Below are positions 44,693 through 56,763 of a stretch of DNA of 64,000 nt, piece by piece. The stretch's first letter is position 1. Each line of letters begins with the position of its first letter. Where the stretch lies: the NCBI GenBank assembly GCA_036867785.1, contig CP145413.1:124001-188000 (forward strand), given 5' to 3'. A model generated the notes under the pieces. It saw only the letters and a list, made by a program, of their open reading frames with translations, had not been told where the DNA came from and did no database searches. Made by a program: the position numbers and the translations under genes. Source of the DNA: Plasmodiophora brassicae (Eukaryota > Endomyxa: Phytomyxea > Phytomyxea > Plasmodiophorida).

Positions 44693-47214
44693 TTACTGGT
44701 TATCAAAGTCCATGATGGTGGTCGTCGGTGTTGACTGCTCGATTTCAGCCGAGGACGGCGTCGAGGTCTTCGTGAAGACCCAGGAGGGTGTCGATCGGGT
44801 CCGTCGCGCACGAGGGCCTGAGTGGCATGCAGCGGCGGCGCCCCCTTCTAAGGACAGGTCGCTGGACACCACCAGGCTGTATGCCTGTCCATCACCTTGG
44901 CGAATCTGCAAACGACCCACTTCTCTTAGGGCGTATTATCTCGCGATCGTTGTTCCGATGGCCTCACCGCTTGAGCGCGAACTTCGATGATCAGTTCAGT
45001 GTCGCGGGATGTCTGCCTTGGAAAGTATCGCAGGACCTCCACCGGGTTCACTGGCACATGATGACACCGTCACCCTAACCGCATTGCTCATGTGCGGGAC
45101 CAGCCCCCTTACCTCGATCGGGGAGATCACCGTGGTTGCCCAGGCCGAACGCACCTGTCGCCGTGTCCAGCACGACGAGGTCGAGGTCGTTGATGAGCGT
45201 CGGGGCGATCGGGCTGCCAGGCGGGTCCGTCCACGTTAACGCGATCCGGACCTGGCTGATCGCACCCGCTTTCACACAGACCCGGTAGACGTGGTTCGTG
45301 TTGTCGGGTATGACGGCCTTGTCAACGACGAGCAGGTGGCCCGGCGCCTCGTAGAGGACACGATCGAGCTGGACGCGTCCCCACCCTTGGTCGTTATCGG
45401 GCGCCGGGTACCTGGACTTATACGTCGGGCACCCGGACCTGGATGTCAACTCGACGCCACTCGCCACCATCATCGCTTTCAGCAGGGACCCACTCGGCAC
45501 CAAGTTCATCTCGCGGCGGAACCATTGGCGAACCAGGAGCAGATGCCCAGAGACGACCGGGGTCGCCATCGACGTCCCGCTCATCGTCGTCGTGCCGCAC
45601 GTCGTCCCACTGTCCACTGATACGGTCCCGTTGCCCGGCGCGATCACGTCCGGTTTGATACGACCGTCGTCGGACGCTGGTCCTTGCGACGAGAACCACG
45701 CCAGAACGTTCAGCTGCCCGTTGCTCAACGATGCACCGACTGTCAGGGCGTTCTTTGCGCCCGCCGGCTGCCCGATCGTTGCCCTGCGGCCACACGCGCC
45801 CGCGTTCCCGGCAGCGTACACGGCCAGGAACGTCGGGTTCTCGTACATGTACGTGTCGACGCCCTCGCTCTGCGTGTTGTACGGGATCGGGACCGCCGAT
45901 CCCCAGCTGTTCGAGTGCACGGCCGCACCCGCACCCGCTGCCCAGTCGAAGACGACGGCCATGTCGTCCGGGATCGCCATCCCCATTGCGCTGGACAGCA
46001 TCCCGTCGAAGAATGCTATGCGAGCGTGTGGTGCCATGCCGACGTTGCTCGACAGGCCGCCGCGATCTGTCCCCACGATCGTCCCGCAGACATGCGACCC
46101 TAAAGCCCCGCTGCGGGTCAGCGTCCGTTCGATGGGCGCACACGAACGAGAGACGTACCGTGCCCATCCGGTTTCTCGTCAGTGGAGTCCGTCTGCATGG
46201 GGCCAGGCAACGGGCTCACGACGTACTGCACGATCTTGGAGCGTGTCAGGTCGGCGCCGACGCCTTGGGACTGGTTGAACAGCGGTGGGCCATCGGGACC
46301 CGTTGCGAACGCGCAATGGGCCGTATCAATGCCAGTGTCCAGGACGCCGACGACTTCGCCGTCGCCGGTCAGGTTCAGCTTCACCGACAGCAGATCCGGG
46401 TCATTGTACGGCCTGGCACCAAGTGCCCCGTTCTGAGTCGCCGCACGCGCGTGATCGTTGTACGGCACGCTTAGGAACGTTCCCTCGACGAACAATGTTG
46501 TGGGCTGGTCGGCAATCCACGACGCCAGTGCGATCAGATCGCTGTCCCAGGCCTGTCCTGCAGTACGGCAGAGAGGTCAGCAGCATCGCAACGGTGTGGA
46601 GAACGAAACGGATACCTCGAAGGCGGATGACGCACCGGGTGTTGTCTTTACCAACGCAGGTGGACGTGACGCCGCTGACGACGCCAGGACGGAGGATGCC
46701 GGTCTGACACATGGAGTGATGCAGCGAAAGGCAATGTGTTTCACAGTCGGCCATAATGACGACGAGACGAGCATGGGGGCCGCAATAGGCTTTGGACTGG
46801 CGCGCGAGAAGCGGCGGGGACACTTTCATCGCCTTGGGCATCTTCCGCACATGGCAAGCTGACTCGTTCAGGCGACGCGCCTCCGACTCGTTCAAATACA
46901 CAACGAACCTGAAACATTCGTTAGACGCACGGGGCTAATAGCGCGAACAACGGCGGCGAAGGGCACCGGTCATTAGGGAGAGTGGCATGTACGCGAGTAC
47001 AAGCCCTGTTGAAGTGGGACAACATCTGATTCCGTTGGTGGCGTCCCCTGACAGAGACAACGAATGGGGACAGAGCCACGACAGACATCTGTCCGGTGTG
47101 GGACATCATCCCATTGCGCTCATGCGCTTCAGGGTGCTGCTGCTGTCCGACTGCCACGCTCGCCGCCCACACGACCAGGAATGGAAGCGCCACCGTTATC
47201 GATGAACACGCCAT
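44693..47214 (-). CDS. Secreted subtilisin-like serine protease (S8)
   Basis: ATG 47214 gives a signal peptide (SSITVALPFLVVWAASVAVG). A pro-region follows with RFVVYLNESEARRL, spliced from about 46900. The catalytic domain has GVVxVLDTGID (Asp; VGVLDTGIDTAH), then His in DGHG|SHVCGTIVGTD, interrupted by the 59-nt intron 46100-46158, an Asn-type oxyanion region AVYAAGNAGACG, and GTSMATPVVSGH (Ser). The exon at 45075-46076 continues into a beta-barrel (WTDPPGSPIAPTLINDLDLVV), as in Kp43-type subtilases. The final exon (44693-44920) carries GQAYSLVVSSDL, the end of that barrel, and a Thr/Ser tail. All triad residues are present, so activity is expected in the secretory pathway or outside. Introns in the pro-region (46560-46860) are not fully resolved. 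Confidence 0.85.
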
Positions 47215-47522
47215 ACGTGATGATATTATCGAACTGGGCGACCTGCCACATCGACACAGTTGTGGGGTTGGCGTGAGTCAACGCATCCGTTGGAAACGGT
47301 GGACTGCCATGCGGGACCTGCTGATGCTGTCCTGATTGCTGAAAGCCGAGAAGCACGCGACCCGATCTAGGTTGTCGGGCGAGACGGGCGGAGCCGGCGA
47401 CATTGTCGAGGTGCCCTTGACGTTCCCATTCCAATATGTTCTGCACGAAAACATTCGCGAAACCCATCGTCCCTTGTGGCTCATTATTGGTTGCAGTCGG
47501 TTTATTGCAGTCGTCTGTGATG

Positions 47523-48453
47523 CTAGGTGGCCATCTTCGATGGGGAAGTGGTTGCTGTCATGTAGTCTGGTGGTGGCTCTTCCATAGCAGGTATCGTGCT
47601 CATCGGGTACGCGCCTGGTGAGACAAGGACTTGCGGCAATAACGGTGGTGGTGCCCGGTTGGGAACAGCCTGTTGCGGCTTCCTTCTGCGACAACACGCC
47701 CCTGCCAGGCAGCAGCAACATATGCACGCTGCAACTGCCACGACGAACAGGATGGTGCAGACGAGCAATATGATTAAGAGCGCGGCGGCCACGTACCCGT
47801 TACTGCGATCGTCATCGCGCCCTGAACCGTTCGAGTACGCGAGAAACGCACGAAAGAACGTCACGGTCGTATCCTCCACTAACGGCGTCGACAGGTGAAG
47901 CGGCACACTGATTCGACACCCAGACAAGGCTGTGGTCTGCAGGTCACCGTCAAGGCCGCAGGTACGATTCGCCAGGTTCACGTTGGTGTAGAAGGACCAG
48001 CACAGGTCAATCTCCCGGTCGTCAGAGAGCGGGATCCCCCCAACTGCCGTCTGAGAGCGCATTCCATCAACTGCCGCATGGTCAGTCATTGAACCCGTGA
48101 CGTTCCACCTGGAGACGTGATCCTCTCTCGACGACCGCACACTGGACTGTCTCATTGCTGCACGATGACACGACTTGCATGGTGAGCGCGTTCACCCATT
48201 CGCTGAACGCTGCAGCATCGTGCACTGTACAGTTCACCAGGGCGCGATTCGGGTCGTCGACGCTGTCGTGATAGTCATAGCGCGACGGCTGAATCGCCAT
48301 CCGGCGTCCCGATTGCAAACTCGTGCAGTTGGCCGCTGATGCTGGCAGGGGCCATGCGGGCGACAGCAGCAGATTCTGGCAGCACGGCTTGGCGTTAAGC
48401 AGCCGAACGACTGCCAGGATGACGACCGCTACGACTTGACGGGCGGCTACCAT
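47523..48453 (-). CDS. Type I membrane glycoprotein with PPxY cytosolic tail
   Basis: Exon 1 from ATG 48453 has a signal peptide (ARQVVAVVILAVVRLLNA) and a Cys-containing ectodomain with N-glycosylation sequons (ANCTS, VNCTV, CSNETV). A 46-nt intron at 48071-48116 (phase 1) joins to GMRSQTAVGGIPLSDD and more ectodomain (ANRTC, YSNGS). A membrane helix follows (VAAALLIILLVCTILFVVAV) with a Cys-rich palmitoylation-like border, then a Pro-rich tail with EEPPPDYM. PPxY motifs recruit NEDD4-type WW-domain ubiquitin ligases. Length is ~295 residues; no known ectodomain was recognised. Confidence 0.75.
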
Positions 48454-48805
48454 GGGGTTGACCCAAGTGGCTCCGCCCGCCCGAGCCTGCGGTTGCACTC
48501 ATCCAGTCACTGGAACGTCAGGTGTGCAGGTGCGCCTGCACTGGATCGAAAAGGAGGCTGGGCCGATATACATACAAAGCGCAACGTCGTCCGGTGACAG
48601 GTTCCGTTCGTTACAGTGGAAGATGGCGCTGATGGGGCGGGATTGTTCATGGGGTCACGCTGAGCAATTCACAGATCGGCGGCTGACGTCTGTTCAATAC
48701 ATCAGCGCTCCGTTCTGCCAACAGCACTCGTGTGCATTTATTCCCACAAGGATGGCAACGTCAGGCCCATCGAAAGAGATGACGGCTTGAGTTCCGCCGC
48801 GGGGT
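48454..48805. other. Intergenic, no feature seen
   Basis: About 350 bases between two minus-strand genes; it should hold the promoter of the PPxY protein. The open plus frame at 48452-48790 has no recognisable content. Confidence 0.4.
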
Positions 48806-49960
48806 TCACGCCGGGAACGGGAACGCAATGAACGTGTTTGTCTTGACGTTGCATTGAGGCTGTCCCAGCATGAACGTATTGGCGTTGGCCGGGATGGCCG
48901 CCTGTTGCCCAGTCCCAAAGAACCCGGCGTCGGTCACCTTGTTCAGCATGCGGTTGTAGGTGCCATCGTTGAGCGCGGTCAGCAGATAGTTCGTGCGGAT
49001 CTTGAAATTCGCAAGCCCGTTCGTGCACGCCAGGCCCGACGCGCCCAGCTGAAGGAACCCGGACCCGAAGCCGTTGATCTCGGGGGTGAACTGGGCGACC
49101 ACGTTCCCGTTGCCATCGCTGACGAGGCGTTTGGCGTTGAAGAAGCTGTTCTGCTGGACCGGGAAGTTGACGGCCTGGCCGTTGTTGTCGACGAACGAGA
49201 AGGACAGCTCAAAGTACTCGTCGCAGGGGACATTGCCACCTGGGTTGGCCGCGTCCGGCTTGAAACCTGCCCCGCCCTTACTCGTCTGAACCAGCAGCTG
49301 GATCGCGTTGACGCCGTTCGAGCATTGCCCCGAGTACGTCACCGTCACTGGATCCGCATTGACAAACATCGTCGTCGTCGTCGTCGCTGTCCGGTTCGCG
49401 GTCGTTGCTGCCGGCGTGGCTGGAGGAGCGGCACTAACCTGAGGGACGGGGCAGGGTGGCGCCGGCGCCACAGTCTGGCCTGCAGGAGCCGGTGCCGGGG
49501 TGCTGGCCGGCGCCGCCGTCGACGGGGCCGCCGCTCCGATTGGAGCGTCCGCATTGATCGCGACCGGTTTGCCGTTCTGGGTGTAGGACAGGATCCTGAA
49601 CCCGACGTCGATCTTGCCGGCGTTGCAGGTCACGCCCTGGGCGGGATCGAAGTCGAGGAACCCGGCGACGCGGTTGACCTCGGGCGCCTGCGTCCCGACC
49701 ACGAAACTCGGCGGGTTGCCCTGGGCGGCCTGCCCGTTGAAGATCTGTGCGGGAGCGGCGTCGACCGGCGTGTTCGTCGCCGTGCTGACCGTTTGCACGG
49801 TGACGACAAAGTTGTCGCCAGGTTCCGGGATGCCCAGGCCCTCGACGGCGAACTGGCCGCGGATCCGGTTCCCGACCTGGAAACACGTGTCGAAGTCGGC
49901 GGTCAGGGTCAGGGCCTGGCCGAGGCCGACCAGGGCGATGATGCCGGCGATGCGTTGCAT
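48806..49960 (-). CDS. Secreted protein with two beta-rich domains joined by an Ala/Pro/Thr linker
   Basis: An intronless 384-residue frame from ATG 49960 with a signal peptide (RIAGIIALVGLGQALTLTA). Domain 1 (~20-130) and domain 2 (~205-384) both end in a CNAGKIDVGFRIL / CTNGLANFKIRTN motif, suggesting duplication of one fold. The ~75-residue linker is Ala/Pro/Thr-rich. Two Cys pairs are likely. No family recognised; the layout (globular-mucin-globular) parallels the secreted proteins at 32910 and 60598. Confidence 0.75.
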   Translation of the reverse strand: MQRIAGIIALVGLGQALTLTADFDTCFQVGNRIRGQFAVEGLGIPEPGDNFVVTVQTVSTATNTPVDAAPAQIFNGQAAQGNPPSFVVGTQAPEVNRVAGFLDFDPAQGVTCNAGKIDVGFRILSYTQNGKPVAINADAPIGAAAPSTAAPASTPAPAPAGQTVAPAPPCPVPQVSAAPPATPAATTANRTATTTTTMFVNADPVTVTYSGQCSNGVNAIQLLVQTSKGGAGFKPDAANPGGNVPCDEYFELSFSFVDNNGQAVNFPVQQNSFFNAKRLVSDGNGNVVAQFTPEINGFGSGFLQLGASGLACTNGLANFKIRTNYLLTALNDGTYNRMLNKVTDAGFFGTGQQAAIPANANTFMLGQPQCNVKTNTFIAFPFPA

Positions 49961-50287
49961 GGTGGCGAGGTCGGTTGGCGGTATGGCCCCGGGCCCCGGG
50001 CCCCTGCCCCCGCGTCATCGGGACCAACCTCGCCCTCCCAGTATTCCAGAACGGACCCGAACCCTCTCGAAGAGCACACTGTTCGCGACCCATCAAGGCC
50101 TGAACGTCGGCCTGAAGATACCATTTGGCGGGTGGCACAACCGCGTTGGTCTGGGCTTGCCACCCGACCCTTGCCCCTGGGCAAGTCGAACTGAGTGATC
50201 CAGTCGTCGGCCGTAGTTGTAAAGGCTGCTGCACATTCTGTATTTGCCTGACGTCGGGTGTGGGTGTTGGGGGGGGGGATAGCAGCG
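49961..50287. other. Intergenic, no gene seen
   Basis: About 325 bases including a nine-G run at ~50271 immediately past the CFAP43 stop; contains the promoter side of the secreted-protein gene. Confidence 0.4.
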
Positions 50288-53200
50288 TCAGCCGATGCGG
50301 TTGCGACGTTGCTGGCGCTGCGCCTGGGCGAACGACGGGAACGTGCGCTTGCGGACGGCGTCGAGGTCCTTGCGCAGGAAGTCGATCTCCTGCGCCTGCG
50401 CGTGCACCATGTCCATCAGCTTGCGCCGGGTCGTCAGCGCCTGCATGCGTTTCGACCGCACGCCGTCGTCGCCGCCCTCGTCTGTGCACGTCCCACTGGT
50501 TTAGGCAACGCTTCCGTATTGGGGACAATCGCGCTCCCTGCGCTGACTTCGTATGCTGACGATGTCCTTACGGCTCTGCACCGCTTTCTGCAGAGCATCG
50601 ATCGACTGCGCCAGGCGCTCGTTCTCCTCGGCCTGTGCCTTGATCTTTCGTCGGCGTCGCGTGCACTCTCTCCGTAATTCGTTGACCTTCTTCTTGTGAA
50701 TCTGTTTGGCGACAGCATTCTCCCAATTAGCATGCGTGTTGCGCACAGGAACACATCAAACCGACTCTGGTCAGGAACTCGGTCCGGTTTTGAAGCGTCT
50801 CCGTCTCGCTGGCGTGTTGCGTCTCGTGCCCGCCGGCCTTGATAATCTCCTGGAGCTGTTTCGTGACGCGCAGCGCCTGGAATTCGGCGGTCTGCGCCTG
50901 GTATTCCTGGACCTCCAGGTCATAGCTCTTCTGCTGCCACAGCAGCAGGTTGATGCCCTTGCGGAACTCGCAGATGTCCTTCAGGACGCCGACCTTGTCG
51001 GTGCCCATTTCGACGATCCGCTCGTTCTGGCGCTCGACTTCGCCGCGATCGATCAGGTGGCAGTCCCTCAGGTCGGTCAGAACGGGAGCCTCCTCGATCT
51101 CCACTTGCCCTTGCTTCACCTTGACCATGATCTTCGTATTGAGCATGTCGATGGCGTGTTCCTGTGCGGACGCCTCCACCGCCTCCCTCAGATCGCGCAT
51201 CTCCACCTGCAACCGGGCGGCTTCGCTCTCCAACGACTCCAGGCGCTCCTCGATGCCCTCGATGTCCTTCATGCACGACTTCATGGTCGCCTCGCGTGAC
51301 AGTCGCTGCCCGCGCCATTCCACGAATCGATCCCAGACGGCCACCGACAACTCGGCCGGCTTCCAGGCATGAACATCCCCATCAGCGCCGCCGACCTCGG
51401 CCCGAACCCGATCATCGACGCCGACGAACGGATCTCGACTTTCACCGACCTGCTGCTGCTGCTGCTGTTGAGGTTGTCGTTGCTGCTGGGGGCCGTTCCC
51501 GAATGCTCCCCTCCTGGATCGGAACCATTTGAAAAGGAGGTCGACGCTGGGGCCCGCATCAGCAAACTCCTTCCGGAACGATTTCTCAGCGGCGCGATCC
51601 TCCGCGTGCAATTGTTCATGCTGCCGCTGGATGGCGTCCAGATTGTGTCGCAGCGTCGTGATCGCGTTGGCAACGTCCTGCCGGCGCACCTGCAGGGCGT
51701 CCATGTCCGCGCCGAACTTGACGTCGTGAGCCCGGCGACGTTCGATCCCCAGCAGGTCGTTCTGCAGCTGGATCAGGATCAGCTCCAGCATCAGGACGTG
51801 CCGGCGCACGACGAGCCTGCGTCCGGCCAGGCGATCCACACGCTCATCGAACGCCCGGATCGCGTCCTGCGCGTCCGTCCGCGCCTTCTTCAGCAGTGCC
51901 TCCAACTGTTTCCGGCGTGCCTCGCGTTCGACGGCCCGTGCCGCCCGTTTCTCGTTGTAGGCGGCCGCCATCGCCTTCTCCTCATCAGTCCATTTGTCCT
52001 CCGACGCCGCCGTCATGAACGCTGGGCGGTCGATGTCATCGGAGAGCAACGACAGGCCCTTCTTCGATTCGAGGGTCCCGTCCATCATGTCCTTCAGAGC
52101 GCGTTCCGGCGCGTCATCGGCGCGTCGAGCCGCTTCCGCGCGTTCCCGTTCGGTATCAGCGGCGCGTTTCGCTTCGAGTTGTGCGGCGCTGAGGACGAGC
52201 GGGACATGCACCTCGTCGTCGCCAACCTCGAGCAACGCGTCGGCGTCGTTCGTGGTGCCGGTGCGGAGCAGCGCCGCTAACGTCGCTGACAACGGGTCCT
52301 GGACACCCAGCTCGGACGCCACGTCATCGATGGTCCGTCGGATTTCGTCCAGCTTCTCCAGTTCGGCCTGGCGTCCGTCACGAAGCGCGACAACGTCGGC
52401 GTTGAACGCGCGCGCCACTCGGTCGATCTGGGCGCGGATCAAGACGACTTGCATGATCTTACGTTGCACGGACCACAGCGCCATCGGGTGGAACTCGACC
52501 CGCTCGACAATGGCGTCATTGGACGCTGTCGTCGTCGTCGTTGTCGCTGTCTTCTTCTCGCCAGCAGCAGCGGGTACGGTCGGTTCGGAGGCGGTGACCC
52601 CCAAGGCCGCCGAATCAACGCTGGCGCCGACCTCGAACAGGAAGTTGGCGTGCCGGGTGACGCGTTCGGGTCGGAAACCACCGGTCGGATCGGCGTCGTC
52701 AGCAAGGAACGTGCGCTCGGCGATCTGCATCTGCCTGAGGAACAGGAACCGCTGCCGTATGGCGTCGTCGTCTTTCGGGAGGCTGACGATTGGGAAGTTC
52801 CGCACCCGGGATGACGTCTGGAACGCGGTGACGATCATGTCGCGTACCTCCATGGCATCCCATGTCTCCTGCTTGATCCGGTGTCGAAGCAATTGCAGCC
52901 GGAGGTTCGTCTTCTCAATGTCGCGACGCACGCGCCGAACGCGACGCTCACCGCGACGCTCCAGGTCCTGCTGCAGTCGAACATCGGCAACCAGGTCGTC
53001 AAGGGGCAGGCGTTCCGCTTCCGGGCAGGTTTCGTTGTGGGCGACGATGGCCTGAAACTCCTCACGAAGCGCCGCAAGACGCTTGGCGATTTTCCCAGCG
53101 CTGGCCGCCTCGGCTGACGATAACGCGGCTGCGGTCGCCATCGATGCCGCCTGGGACGCCGCTGCTGACCCAAGCAACTGGACTGGGGCGTCCTGGGCGA

Positions 53201-55418
53201 ACGCTGACGCAATGTCGACGTCGGCTGCGAACGAAGTGTCCAGGCCCGGCCCCACTGTCATGTCAGGCGCCGTTGCGTCTTCCGACGACGATGACGACGA
53301 GAAGTCGGTAACACTGAAGCACAGGACGCCGCCGTCGGCGCCGGCGGTGACCAGCATGGTGGACGACGCCGAAAACGAGACCGTCGTCGCACCGCCGCGT
53401 GCGGGGTCGTGCGCGACCAGCGTCGTCGACTTCGACGGGTTCACGACGTGCCGGACGACGACGAACCCGTCGCGGGCGCAGCTGGCCAACAGCTGGCCGT
53501 CGGGCGACACGGCAACGCCGCCGTCGCCGTCGGCCCCGCTCAGCTCATGCCCGAACACGGTGTCGACTTCGTCCCAGGTGCCCTGCGTGTTCACCTTGAA
53601 GCGTTTCAGCGACCTGCGCGCGCGCGCGTTACCTCAGAACTCCGGGACTGCACGCGCAGACCATCCACGCATGTACCTGTCGAGGCATAGGCCGACTAGC
53701 ATCCCCGCCGACGATGTGATACTGGTCAGCGACAGGCCGATGAACTGCGTTGCGATCCTGACGACCGCGTTGCCGTTGGCGGCGAGGTCGGCGACGGCGG
53801 ACGGACTCGACCCGGTCACGACGGGCGACGTCGCGTTCAGCGACAGCAGATGCAGTTCGCCGTTGGCGGAGCAGACGGCGACGACGTCGCGATCGTCGAT
53901 CCACGTTGCGCATAGCACCGGCGCTTTCGTCCTCGTCGTGGCCACGACGCGAAGGTCGCTGCGTCGCACGATGCAGCAGGTGCCGTCGGTGGCGATCGTG
54001 ACCAGGACCGTCCCGGACGCGTTGAACTTGGCGAAAACGACTGGACGCCGGTGAAGTTTCTCTGCGAACGCCAGTCGCGTGTTCATGACACGTCGCACGT
54101 CGTAGACGCCGACGACGCCAACGTCGAACCCGGCAGTCAGCAAGCGCGCATCGTGAGTGACCCCAAGCGTCGTGATCGTGGACGGCGTCGGTACGCGAAC
54201 CAGCGGAACCTGATGCTGGCAATCCCAGATCTCGAGGACGTTATCGGATCCCCAGATGGCGGCATGCGGCCCGGTCGGAAAGAAGGCGGCGCGGCGCCAG
54301 GCGGGCGGCGTCCCGACCGAAACGTTCCATCGGCGAACGACCTGGAACACGATCGGCGGGTTCGGCATGGGCGTGCCGTCATCCGGCGAGACGGCTTTCG
54401 AGACGTCGCCCTCAATGGCGCCAACGCATACGCGACCGGCGCGGTCAATGGCCACCACGCTGCCGTAATGCGCGAAGAAGCCGGCGAACATGACGGGTGC
54501 ACGACGCCCGTCGTCGTACGGCAGGTCGATGGCGAACTGGCGCAGGTAGTTCAACCGTGCATCCAGCCAGACGATCTTGCCCGTTGTCCCAGCGACGACG
54601 TGCTGCCGCGTCAGGACCAGCGACGTCACCGGCCCGTCCGCCGTCGTAGTCAGCGTCGACAACGGGTCGGGTCGGCGCGCCGATCCGGCAAGGATTGCGC
54701 CTTGCGTCGTCCCGCACAGCACCCGATGCGATGCATCCCAGACGTGGCATTCGATCGTGTCGCCTTCCGCCTGCACTGCGTGGTCCCTGAGACGTATCGG
54801 GGTCAGATAGCGTTCGGACGCGTTGCGTTCGCCGCTGTGCGCTTACGTTCGTGCCAGAGTGTACTCGCCGAACTGTTTGACGACCTCCCAGGTGGTGATC
54901 GCCGTTCGCCCTACGGTGCAGAACGTGGAGTGGTCGGCCGGGTCGAACGAGATCGCGACGACGTCGTCGGCCAGCGTTGCTGATGCGATCTGACGGGATG
55001 TGGCCGTGTCCCAGACGATGAGGCGGCGATCGGGCAGGTCGCTGAGCGACACGCATCGCGCCGCCCTGGCGGACAGGGCGACGTGTTTGAATCGGAGTTC
55101 GGCGCCTTCCTGCAGCGTCGCCAGCAGGGTGTTGTCAGGGTACTGGAACAGGTTGATGACCGGCTCCAGGCCGTGCACGGCGCAGGCCAGCACAGAACCT
55201 GCATGGGCAATGTTAGGAGCGCGACAACGGGCGGCGGCGTGCGAGCAGATCGGACCATGGCGGGAGCCGGCGAACGCGTCCAGGCAGGTGCCCTCCTCGA
55301 AGACGATGTTCTCGCTGGCCTCACTGCCATCTAGGCACATGTAGTAGACGCAGTTGCCGGATCGGTACGCGAACGTTTTCTCCGACACGAACTCGACGTT
55401 GGTCGCATTGAGCGACAC
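50288..55418 (-). CDS. CFAP43: Cilia- and flagella-associated protein 43 (CFAP43)
   Basis: CFAP43, with CFAP44, forms the tether linking dynein f/I1 to the axoneme. The N-terminal exons (54843-55418, 53634-54776, start of 50727-53594) code WD40 blades (EKTFAYRSGNCVYYM, RRLIVWDTAT, LEIWDCQHQVPL, GGVAVSPDGQLLAS). From ~52900 down follow ~700 residues of coiled coil with the family PAFMTAASEDKWTDEEK region. The C-terminal exons end RTFPSFAQAQRQQ, matching the family's MRTFPAL ending; stop at 50288. Short introns restore frame near 54779-54845 (GTAAGC..CTCAG), 53600-53640 (~40 nt) and ~55205-55260 (56 nt). The coding-start codon is uncertain: 55418 is a GTG, and a tiny upstream exon around 55465 is possible. 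About 1,600 residues, as in animals. Confidence 0.85.
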
Positions 55419-55675
55419 GCTGAACCTGTACGGCGGCCCTCGATCAGCCCAGCGCGCGCATCGATAACGACATGACGGCCGCCACTCACTGCAGTGGTAT
55501 CACCTGCGACATTGGCCGGCGGTGACGACCACCCCGGCTTTAATGTAGATCCTGCAGACGTACTCTTGTGACGGGTCGCCAGTATCATCAGACGCATGTA
55601 ATGGTGCTACGGTAGTAATTCGATGCAGATGATGTTTATAGGAAGAACGCGCGCGTGGCTTCTTCGTCGGACGAT

Positions 55676-56089
55676 TTACCAGGCTGATTGCGTGACGGCA
55701 CCACCGGCAGGCGTTGCGGCTGTGGTGTCGACCGCCTCGGCGGCCGCCTTCTTCTCCTCCTCCTTACGGTCAGAGCGCATGAACTGCTTCCGCTCCGGCG
55801 GGTTGCGGTTCTTGCGTCCCAGCACAGAGCGCACGCGGACGACGTGCGAGTGGATGGCGCACGACACGCAGTACTGCATCTTGAGGTACAGCTTCGGGAT
55901 CGTGTACGTCTTGTAGACGCTGGCGTCACGGATATCCCGCTGGGCGGCCGCGTCGACCATGTTGCGGACCAGGAAACGCCCAACGGCCTTGTCCTTCGGG
56001 ACCGCCCGGTGGCAGTTCGAGCAGCGAACCGGCTTCACGTGGCCGCGGTTGCAGCGGTTCTTGCCACCATTTCGGCGCTTCTTCGTCAT
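55676..56089 (-). CDS. RPS26: 40S ribosomal protein eS26
   Basis: Small-subunit protein near the mRNA exit channel. An intronless 137-residue frame from ATG 56089. It begins [20 protein letters not shown] and contains the zinc-binding pairs in VRCSNCHR and YCVSCAIH, plus the core [20 protein letters not shown]. The tail is longer than in animals, Lys/Glu then Ala/Thr-rich. A TATAT motif lies 60-70 bp upstream (~56151-56156). Confidence 0.97.
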   Translation of the reverse strand: MTKKRRNGGKNRCNRGHVKPVRCSNCHRAVPKDKAVGRFLVRNMVDAAAQRDIRDASVYKTYTIPKLYLKMQYCVSCAIHSHVVRVRSVLGRKNRNPPERKQFMRSDRKEEEKKAAAEAVDTTAATPAGGAVTQSAW

Positions 56090-56170
56090 GGCGACCTTTA
56101 CGATTGATCAAGTCAGTCGCACGCCACGGACTCCGTGGCGGCTCGCTCCCTATATGGTCCGGCGCCCTAA

Positions 56171-56483
56171 TGTCCGCAACCGACCATATCGCTGTCGCTA
56201 CAGTCGGCACTCCGATTCCCGATCGTCTCTCCGATAGAACGATGAGGTCGTTGGTACGTTGGCGTGCAGGAGAGCGTTGGCTGCGATGCAGCTCGAATAG
56301 GGTTCGACGATCGAGGATACGCCCGAGGTGAACGGGACGTTGATCGCGGAGGATAACGTTCTACTATTCATTGTCCCAAGGAAGAATTTTAATGCCGTGG
56401 TGTGGAACTCGGGGATTGAACCGACCGTACACGGCACGGCGAGTCAGGTCGCGTTCGCTTTCGTGAATGAATCCGCAGGCGGC
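56171..56483 (+). other. Coding-like fragment with stop and frame breaks, unknown product
   Basis: ATG 56171 opens SATDHIAVATVGTPIPDR, then another frame reads NDEVVGTLACRRALAAMQLE, a TAG, and in the same frame VNGTLIAEDNVLLFIVPRKN..GIEPTVHGTASQVAFAFVNESAGG to the TAA near 56481. The codon pattern looks protein-like, but I cannot find introns that join the pieces. It could be a small spliced gene or a decaying one. Confidence 0.4.
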
Positions 56484-56763
56484 TAAACGATGCGGACAGG
56501 CCAGCTCATGCTACTGACGCAGGACGCGAACCACATCGCTGACTCGGTGTTTGATGTGCTCGATGCGACTACCTTCTGGTTATAAGCCAGGTTGCCAGAA
56601 CGACGGCACCGACATTAAACAGCACCAGGAACGCGAGTGGGTGAGGGCCGACTACCGTAGGTACAACCGACTCATTTTGGGTGCCCTTTGCTCGATTCGA
56701 ACGAGCGACCTTTTCCATTGCAACGTGCGTGCGGGACGGCCGCCGCTGCCTGGCCAATCAACG

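Noticed and set aside
48854-50194. 446-codon plus-strand open frame
   Set aside because: It overlaps the minus-strand secreted protein with signal peptide and is Arg-rich without any domain; a shadow of GC-rich codons.
56692-56712. tRNA-like T arm on the minus strand (GCTCG-TTCGAAT-CGAGC)
   Set aside because: The stem-loop is perfect, but no matching acceptor stem, D arm or anticodon arm lies upstream.
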